A stretch of 19,574 bases of DNA from Victivallales bacterium. GTDB taxonomy: Bacteria > Verrucomicrobiota > Lentisphaeria > Oligosphaerales > Lenti-02. A program made the position numbers and the translations under genes. A model generated the notes under the pieces. That model was not told the DNA's origin, made no database searches, and saw nothing but the letters and a program-made list of their open reading frames with translations. This document shows, one piece after another, positions 16,101 to 19,574 of the stretch. The stretch covers positions 1 to 19,574 of the forward strand of contig JABGQJ010000058.1 in assembly GCA_018648945.1 (NCBI GenBank), read 5' to 3'. The first letter of the stretch is position 1, and each line of letters begins with the position of its first letter.

Positions 16101-16437
16101 TCGGCGTGTGGCCCGGGAATGAGCGGGTGGCGGCAGCGCCCTGGGCCTTGTCGTTCGCTGTATCGGCGGGGAACGACTCAAGGGCGCCGCCGAACTTGCC
16201 CGTCGGGACGAAGCGACTCTGACCGCGAAGGGCCAGAGGGGCAACCGCCCCGGCACCCTTCGCCGGGGTCGGTGCGTCGAAGTGCCAGAGCCCAAGTACG
16301 TGGTCTCCGGTCGCATCCTCCCCGGCATAGGGTTTCTGCCAGACGGCCTCGCCCTCCGCCGCCACGCCGCGCAACGGCACGCAGAAGACCAACCAAACAC
16401 CGAGGAACAGGGGGACGTTGACTCGCAAAATACGCAC
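13171..16437 (-). CDS. large exported LamG-domain protein with GH42-like glycosidase barrel
   Basis: This predicted 1088-residue secreted protein starts at GTG 16437, which has AGGAGA with an 8-nt spacer. The alternative ATG at 16470 has no Shine-Dalgarno and would place 11 polar residues before the signal peptide. The signal peptide covers about residues 1-27. At about 45-260 is a LamG/concanavalin-like domain (GLWHFDAP, FTVEMWVKAK, WQHVAFTYDG, FIDEVRIS). It is followed by a beta-sandwich (265-370) and a long alpha/beta segment resembling a TIM barrel, with LSASLIHSEIRDG holding a candidate acid. A Rossmann-like part with YKVLVMPHCDVLTRSV and RRGGIVVGDE resembles the GH42 trimerisation domain, and a C-terminal beta domain ends the protein. 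Polysaccharide binding and hydrolysis outside the cytoplasm is the likely role; family assignment is tentative. Confidence 0.78.
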   Translation of the reverse strand: MRILRVNVPLFLGVWLVFCVPLRGVAAEGEAVWQKPYAGEDATGDHVLGLWHFDAPTPAKGAGAVAPLALRGQSRFVPTGKFGGALESFPADTANDKAQGAAATRSFPGHTPKGAFTVEMWVKAKAELAASKTAFLLDKKYFHYARDLPQANRDYCWYLTAAAGGKFVLNVSLGFGTSSDWFRSSPVTFPEGTWQHVAFTYDGAGMVRQFVDGVCVGRARNEGRGPVVAGPHVLVVGDRVGSTHSGFPGFIDEVRISAGVHPGFRGSLMLVLGTGRATYRRGEPQVHLEAQVANDTGVALSAVRATVVLAGKTVQTSGELAIGGGLPLRVPVDTWLRPDKYEAEVRAEGRDATGRLHVLKQTVPLTIVPRPAPHRMPVVMWGSGDVKRLKEIGFTHDLRHMVDYGMIWKDGDGPSCSSSRAESVGRMLDTYLANDLGAAVYLYPGRWVERNKDLAQFIRVDAQGKPYPRHNTSASFPEVQRFANHVGAAVARTFGQFPALSASLIHSEIRDGTAISYHDYEREQCRRALGFDIPKEATSKRGVQYASIPGFPRDRVIPDDHRLLRFYQWFWKTGDGWNPLHTQVHKGLKSTGRKDIWTFFDPAVRVPSIWGSGGKVDIASQWTYSYPDPIKIGQAADELFAMADGTPGQQVMKMTQIIWYRSQTAPQGEKSGAAEWEKRIPDAKFITISPDHLREAFWCMLSRPVRGIMYHGWGSLVESTHGGYRYTHPETRQVLTQLVRDVVRPLGPALLQVPDRPADVALLQSFSSQMFAGRGSYGWSRSWDADMHQILQWAGLQPRIIYDEHVLRDGLAQYKVLVMPHCDVLTRSVADRVLAFQRRGGIVVGDETLCPAVMPDILVRSARRERPADVGKRQMLAKAGELRAELDAFYERYAESDNPEVVTRVRQAGNSDYLFAVNDRRTFGDYVGHHGLVMEKGVPAAATLRVRRTGVVYDLVGHQRVPATQKDGSLSFRAELGPGEGRVFLVTPAPLTAVQCRVSGPGDRGGEQEVAIAVLAAGKPVAAVVPLEVTILDAKGRPAEGSGWYGAAGGEQTLRLRLAENDVPGRWTVRVRELASGLSVERAFVVRP

Positions 16438-16656
16438 TGTTCTCGTCTCCTGAAGTTGCCGTGTGACCATGCGGAGGACTGGCCTGGATTACTCACGCGC
16501 TTCGTAGCGAGAACGCGTAGTGTACTGTGGATCAGTTCATTGTGCCAGGTTGCCGGGCGCAGGCGTGTTGGGACCCGTCAAGGTCGGCGTTCTGGCGCAA
16601 TGGGCTGAGATGCAGTGCAATCCGGGTTCGCAGTAGATTCGCATGGACAATCCAGG

Positions 16657-17883
16657 CTAAGCATTCTCCTGCACACTGCGCGCGAACACACGAAAGAAGG
16701 GCCCAACATGGCGATGGAAGGCCAGCAGACCGTCGCACAACATATCGATCGGTTTCCCGCCCTGCGTCTTGCCGTACCGCCGACGGGGGCAACCCCCGTG
16801 GCACGCAAAGAGGAACTCGCATTCTTCGCACTGTCTCGACAGAGTCGCCTTCGCCCGTCCGAACTCAACCTGCTCCGAGCTCCTCGCCAACTCTCCCAGA
16901 GGCGTCTCCCGGACGTTCCCGATCGCGGCCTCGGCATCCAGGCAGTACGGGCATGGATACACCGCGCCGTCCCAGTCCACCACCAGGGCCGAACCGCATG
17001 TCTGTCCCATCTCGCAGAACCGCGTGGGCTCGTCCAGCCACTGCGCCAATAGCGCATCGAAGGTCGGAATCGTCACCTCTCCCACGTCCTCGACCCGCCA
17101 GATGTCGAAGATCGTCTTCATGAACTCGCCGTACTCGTCGAAATCCACCGACCAGTTGGTGATCAGCCCCGAGCGACCGGGCCGGAGCTGCTTGCTACCC
17201 AGAGATCTCAGATCCCGCCGGCCCAGCCTCTTCGACGCCGCGCTGAGGCCATCGCGCCGCTCGACGACGGGGAAGAAATGCATGGACCGGGCCTTCATGC
17301 GGTCTCGGAGATGCTCGTAGACCCCCACTGGATCACGAACTGACATGCTATGGACCGCCACCAAGGCGGTGAAGGGGATCTGCCGTTGGTGAAGGAATAG
17401 GGCGCTCCGCATCACCGAGCGACTCGTGCTCCTTCCCGCCTGGTTCCGCCGGAAGGCGTCGTGCGCATCCGGTGGACCGTCGGTACTGATTGCGATGCGG
17501 ATATCGTTCGCCCGCACGAAATCCGCCCATTCCGCATCGAGCAGAAGCCCGTTCGTCTGGATCTCGTTGACGATCTCCGTCGATTCGGGAGCGAACTGCT
17601 TCTGCAGCGCCAGGGCCTCCTGGAAGAAGCCCAGGCCGGCCAGAGTGGGCTCGCCGCCCTGCCAACTGAACACGTACTGGGGAGTGTTCTGCCCTTCGAT
17701 GGCCTGCCGGATCGTTCGTTCGAGGACCTGCAGGGACATCATCCGGCTGGGGTCGTCGCTGGCCGGCTCGTGATAGGGGCAGTAGGCGCAATCCATGTTG
17801 CACCTCCCCCCCACTGGACGAACCGTGAGATGAAACGCCTCGAGGGCCTTGCCCTGCCACGACTTCGTAGAATCAACGATCAT
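16657..17883 (-). CDS. radical SAM/SPASM protein of the anaerobic sulfatase maturase type, with an altered active site
   Basis: This 408-residue cytoplasmic protein has the radical SAM cluster CNMDCAYC (Cys28, Cys32, Cys35) after FHLTVRPVGG, then WQGGEPT and EIQTNGLLL. The SPASM part has cysteines at 290, 296, 311, 352, 355, 361, 365 and 383. These spacings (6, 15, then 3, 6, 4, 18) equal those of Clostridium perfringens anSME, which oxidises a Cys or Ser of sulfatases to formylglycine. However, the residue after Cys311 is Pro312, where anSME has the proposed catalytic Asp (Asp277), and an extra Cys314 is present. ATG 17883 overlaps the stop of the LRR lipoprotein gene (ATGA), with AAGGAG upstream. 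No sulfatase is in the window. Maturation of a different protein or peptide is therefore a real alternative. Confidence 0.88.
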   Translation of the reverse strand: MIVDSTKSWQGKALEAFHLTVRPVGGRCNMDCAYCPYHEPASDDPSRMMSLQVLERTIRQAIEGQNTPQYVFSWQGGEPTLAGLGFFQEALALQKQFAPESTEIVNEIQTNGLLLDAEWADFVRANDIRIAISTDGPPDAHDAFRRNQAGRSTSRSVMRSALFLHQRQIPFTALVAVHSMSVRDPVGVYEHLRDRMKARSMHFFPVVERRDGLSAASKRLGRRDLRSLGSKQLRPGRSGLITNWSVDFDEYGEFMKTIFDIWRVEDVGEVTIPTFDALLAQWLDEPTRFCEMGQTCGSALVVDWDGAVYPCPYCLDAEAAIGNVRETPLGELARSSEQVEFGRAKATLSRQCEECEFLFACHGGCPRRRYGKTQGGKPIDMLCDGLLAFHRHVGPFFRVFARSVQENA

Positions 17884-18791
17884 TGGGCGTCAATCTCCTT
17901 CCAGTACTCGGGGGCGGCTCGACACCTGCTCAGCGATTCGCCAAGTTCACGCAGCGACCTCATGCGGCGCAGGCCGCTCATTCCCACCTGAATCCGTCCA
18001 GGAGTGAATGCCAGCCGACGAAGCTTGGAGTCAAGCAGTGGGGTGAGATCGCTCACCCTCGTGCCGGAAACATCGACGACACGGAGAGGACGACCGCGCA
18101 AAGGCGAGAGGTCGCTCACCAGGGTGTGGGAGAGGGTGAGTCGGTTCAGGGGGCACTTGGCCAACGGCGAAAGATCAGACACCTTCGTGCCATCCAGGCG
18201 CAGTTCCACCAGCCGCACCTTCGCCAGTGCGCTCAGGTCGGACACCTTCGTCTGGCGCAGATCGAGGTGGGTCAACTGTGCCTCCCGCAACGGTGCCAAG
18301 TCCACCACCTTGGACTTCACCAAAGACAGGCGATCCAGCGGCACCCCGAGCAGGGGTGAGAGATCACTCACAGCAGTCTCATCCAACAGCAGGGCCCGCA
18401 AGGGCATGCCGGAAAGGGACGAGAGATCGTCGACCGCATTCCCGCTCAAATCCAGTACCTTCAGCGCGATCTGGGCAAAGGGCTCCAAACGCGTCAGGCC
18501 GCACCGGGACAGATCGGCCTCCACGACCCGCTTGGCCGCGTCGGTGACAAACACGCCTCTCCGTGTATAGCCTGGATTGGCCTCGCGCATGGCCTCCTGG
18601 AAATCCGCGACGCTCAGGTAGTTGCGCGACACATCCACCGGCTCGCCTGTGGTCGGCGGCACCAGCTCGCTGGCGGCCGTCGTTTCCCGCTCCGCCGGGG
18701 CCGGGGCCTCACCCTGCACAGCCGGACCGCATGAACAACACAGCAGTCCCACGAATGCGGCACACATCGCCGCCTTCCTGGGGAAGTGCAT
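17880..18791 (-). CDS. leucine-rich repeat lipoprotein
   Basis: This 303-residue predicted lipoprotein has a short basic N-terminus, a hydrophobic core and a Cys-rich lipobox region LLCCSC (residues 16-21), followed by a Pro/Ala/Glu linker. Residues 110-256 are seven consecutive LRR units of exactly 21 residues, pattern LxxLxLxxTxV followed by SDLSPLxxxP, with an N-terminal cap and a decayed eighth unit. LRRs mediate protein binding; no enzyme motif is seen. The ATG at 18791 gives the best signal peptide but has no clear Shine-Dalgarno. A TTG at 18815 with GAGG upstream would add eight residues and is an alternative. The gene overlaps the radical SAM gene by 4 nt, so the two are co-expressed and may work together, which is inference. 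Confidence 0.85.
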   Translation of the reverse strand: MHFPRKAAMCAAFVGLLCCSCGPAVQGEAPAPAERETTAASELVPPTTGEPVDVSRNYLSVADFQEAMREANPGYTRRGVFVTDAAKRVVEADLSRCGLTRLEPFAQIALKVLDLSGNAVDDLSSLSGMPLRALLLDETAVSDLSPLLGVPLDRLSLVKSKVVDLAPLREAQLTHLDLRQTKVSDLSALAKVRLVELRLDGTKVSDLSPLAKCPLNRLTLSHTLVSDLSPLRGRPLRVVDVSGTRVSDLTPLLDSKLRRLAFTPGRIQVGMSGLRRMRSLRELGESLSRCRAAPEYWKEIDAQ

Positions 18792-18850
18792 CCATTGGGG
18801 GAATTCGACAAGCAACTGGCCAGAACCTCGCTGCGGGGATCAGACGCACC

Positions 18851-18877
18851 AATATAGCGCCGTGCCCCGGGTTCACA
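18851..18877 (-). promoter_or_regulatory. weak candidate promoter of the LRR lipoprotein-radical SAM operon
   Basis: On the minus strand TGTGAA (18877-18872), a 15-nt spacer and TATATT (18856-18851) lie 60 nt before ATG 18791. The -10 box, spacer length and distance to the gene resemble those of the candidate ABC operon promoter. The -35 box is poor. Confidence 0.25.
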
Positions 18878-19056
18878 TGATGCAGAGCAAAGCTTTGACG
18901 AGCCAGGGCGGGTATACCTGCCAGGTATCAGAGTGATCGCCCAGAGAACATCGTCCGGCGATGAAGTGCGCCGCACGGACCTCCGCGCCGGCCTCCGCGC
19001 GACCGACATGCGGCCTGCTTTGTTGACCTCGTTCGTCCTATCGCCTACCCTCCAAC

Positions 19057-19156
19057 GCGACTCCCTCTAGCCTCCCTGAATGCAGGAGCAGCACCACGTG
19101 CCGCGACTCCCCCTGTCTTCCCTGAATGTGAGAGCAACACCGCGTGCCGCGACTCT
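19057..19156. repeat. 46-bp tandem repeat, two copies plus the start of a third
   Basis: Copy 1 (19057-19102) and copy 2 (19103-19148) align without gaps at 37 of 46 positions. Both begin GCGACTCC, share TCCCTGAATG in the middle and end CGTGCC. A third copy begins at 19149 (GCGACTC) and fades out. Confidence 0.75.
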
Positions 19157-19332
19157 CCTCCCCCTTCGCACCCTTCGTAGTTGCTCTTCTCTCCTTCCTC
19201 CTCGTCCCCCCTTCTTCGTATTACCATCCCACCATTTCTTGTTTTCTGTGCAAGATTCTGGCTGACGACAAATCACAAGTATTTGGTTCCCAAGTCAAAG
19301 CGATGCCAACAGCTTCCCCTTCCCCTTCCCCA

Positions 19333-19374
19333 TTCGATGTTCGATGTTGGGCGTTCGATGTTCGATGTTCGTTT
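19333..19374. repeat. 7-bp-period short tandem array (TTCGATG)
   Basis: Six consecutive heptamers in perfect phase: TTCGATG at 19333, 19340, 19354 and 19361, with TTGGGCG at 19347 and TTCGTTT at 19368. It lies in non-coding DNA 119 bp before the next gene. The design resembles the heptanucleotide STRR arrays known from filamentous cyanobacteria, though the unit sequence differs. Confidence 0.85.
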
Positions 19375-19427
19375 GGTTGCGGCCATCGGCCGCTCTACGG
19401 AATTCGCGGTTGCTTCCCCCGGCGGCA

Positions 19428-19455
19428 TGGACGGCTAAGGCAGGTCGGGTACAGT
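19428..19455 (+). promoter_or_regulatory. weak candidate promoter of the terminal exported-protein gene
   Basis: TGGACG (19428-19433), a 16-nt spacer and TACAGT (19450-19455) lie 37 nt before ATG 19493. Both boxes match the consensus at four of six positions; the -10 is the same as in the candidate metallophosphoesterase promoter. Confidence 0.25.
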
Positions 19456-19492
19456 GTGCGGAGACAGGAAACGCCACTGCTGGGACTGCCCA

Positions 19493-19574
19493 ATGACTAC
19501 TCGCTCTGTCTTCGCGCTCTGTTTCGCTCTGCTTGCCGGGCTCTCGCCTCTGAAGGCCGAACCGGTTTGCACGG
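19493..19574 (+). CDS. N-terminus of an exported protein, truncated by the window end
   Basis: ATG 19493 opens a frame that stays open for 27 codons to the end of the window. The encoded start has one Arg (residue 4), an uninterrupted hydrophobic stretch (VFALCFALLAGL) and a likely signal-peptidase site near LKA-EP (residues 20-23). That makes a complete, well-formed Sec signal peptide. The Shine-Dalgarno is weak (a GGGA about 10 nt upstream). The mature protein begins with a Cys close to the cleavage site, but it is not in lipobox context. Function cannot be judged from 27 residues. Confidence 0.6.
   Translation, partial: MTTRSVFALCFALLAGLSPLKAEPVCT

Larger units (their letters stand above)
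18792..19492. other. 701-bp non-coding region with repeats and a pyrimidine-rich block
   Basis: No convincing gene is seen on either strand. The part next to 18791 holds a candidate promoter. From 19057 there is a 46-bp tandem repeat. From about 19155 to 19332 the plus strand is strongly pyrimidine-rich, including three CTTCCC-like units at about 19314-19332. Inside it, roughly 19205-19305 is clearly AT-richer than the rest of the window. A 7-bp-period array follows at 19333. Open frames here encode only low-complexity peptides made from the repeats. Confidence 0.7.

Noticed and set aside
14920..16122. 400-codon plus-strand frame opposite the LamG/GH42-like gene
   Set aside because: It is His/Arg/Pro-rich, has no recognisable motif, and is a mirror of the GC-biased codon positions of the sense gene.
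16438..16656. Possible sigma54-type site (TGGCAC near 16545) or operator upstream of the LamG/GH42-like gene
   Set aside because: The -12 element is missing at the right distance, and the nearby ACGCG/CGCGT arms are too short and too far apart to support a call.
18563..18936. Plus-strand frames opposite and upstream of the LRR gene start
   Set aside because: They are antisense to the LRR lipoprotein signal region, without a motif or Shine-Dalgarno.
19045..19276. Short minus-strand frames rich in Gly, Arg and Glu in the terminal spacer
   Set aside because: They are translations of the 46-bp repeat and the pyrimidine-rich block, with no start signal and no recognisable domain.
19057..19374. 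Possible CRISPR array
   Set aside because: The 46-bp copies are contiguous with no unique spacers, the 7-bp units are too short, and no cas gene is present.
19295..19477. Minus-strand frame encoding a periodic NIEHRTP-type peptide
   Set aside because: The peptide repeat is simply three heptamers read as seven codons. There is no Shine-Dalgarno and no non-repeat coding signal.

Overview
The window is GC-rich bacterial DNA, almost fully coding, from a Gram-negative-type organism. It has Sec signal peptides, lipoproteins and an ADP-heptose:LPS heptosyltransferase-like gene. The gene mix (DUF5054/GH38-like mannosidase, secreted LamG plus glycosidase protein, an anaerobic-sulfatase-maturase-type radical SAM protein, a 21-residue LRR lipoprotein, a Lys/Pro-rich envelope protein) and the short intergenic repeat clusters suggest the PVC superphylum (Lentisphaerota, Kiritimatiellota or Planctomycetota). 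That assignment is inference; there is no rRNA or other phylogenetic marker here.

Layout. 2-892 (+): the 3' part of a Lys/Pro/Val-repeat protein with a C-terminal SH3-like region. 893-1236: a repeat-rich spacer ending in a clear rho-independent terminator that serves the minus strand. 1237-6118 (-): a four-gene sugar ABC importer operon, transcribed ATPase, permease, binding protein 2, binding protein 1. The two binding proteins are close paralogues. 6284-10126 (+), divergent from the importer: a GH38-family alpha-mannosidase-like enzyme and an alpha/beta-hydrolase. Together, 1237-10126 looks like one uptake-and-degradation locus: an oligosaccharide or glycoside is imported, then cleaved and probably de-esterified in the cytoplasm. 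The substrate cannot be read from sequence.

10127-10308 separates convergent genes and carries a GGGACC-type inverted repeat. 10309-13044 (-): a metallophosphoesterase, a GT9 heptosyltransferase and a secreted beta-rich protein, closely spaced or overlapping. 13171-16437 (-): a 1088-residue exported LamG plus GH42-like protein, with a GTG start chosen by its Shine-Dalgarno. 16657-18791 (-): an LRR lipoprotein translationally coupled (ATGA) to a radical SAM/SPASM protein. That protein has every iron-sulfur cysteine of anaerobic sulfatase maturases but has Pro where the proposed catalytic Asp should be.

18792-19492 is a long non-coding stretch with a 46-bp tandem repeat, a pyrimidine-rich and locally AT-richer block and a 7-bp-period array. 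At 19493 a new plus-strand gene for an exported protein begins and runs off the end. No tRNA, rRNA, CRISPR array, transposase or transcription factor gene was seen.
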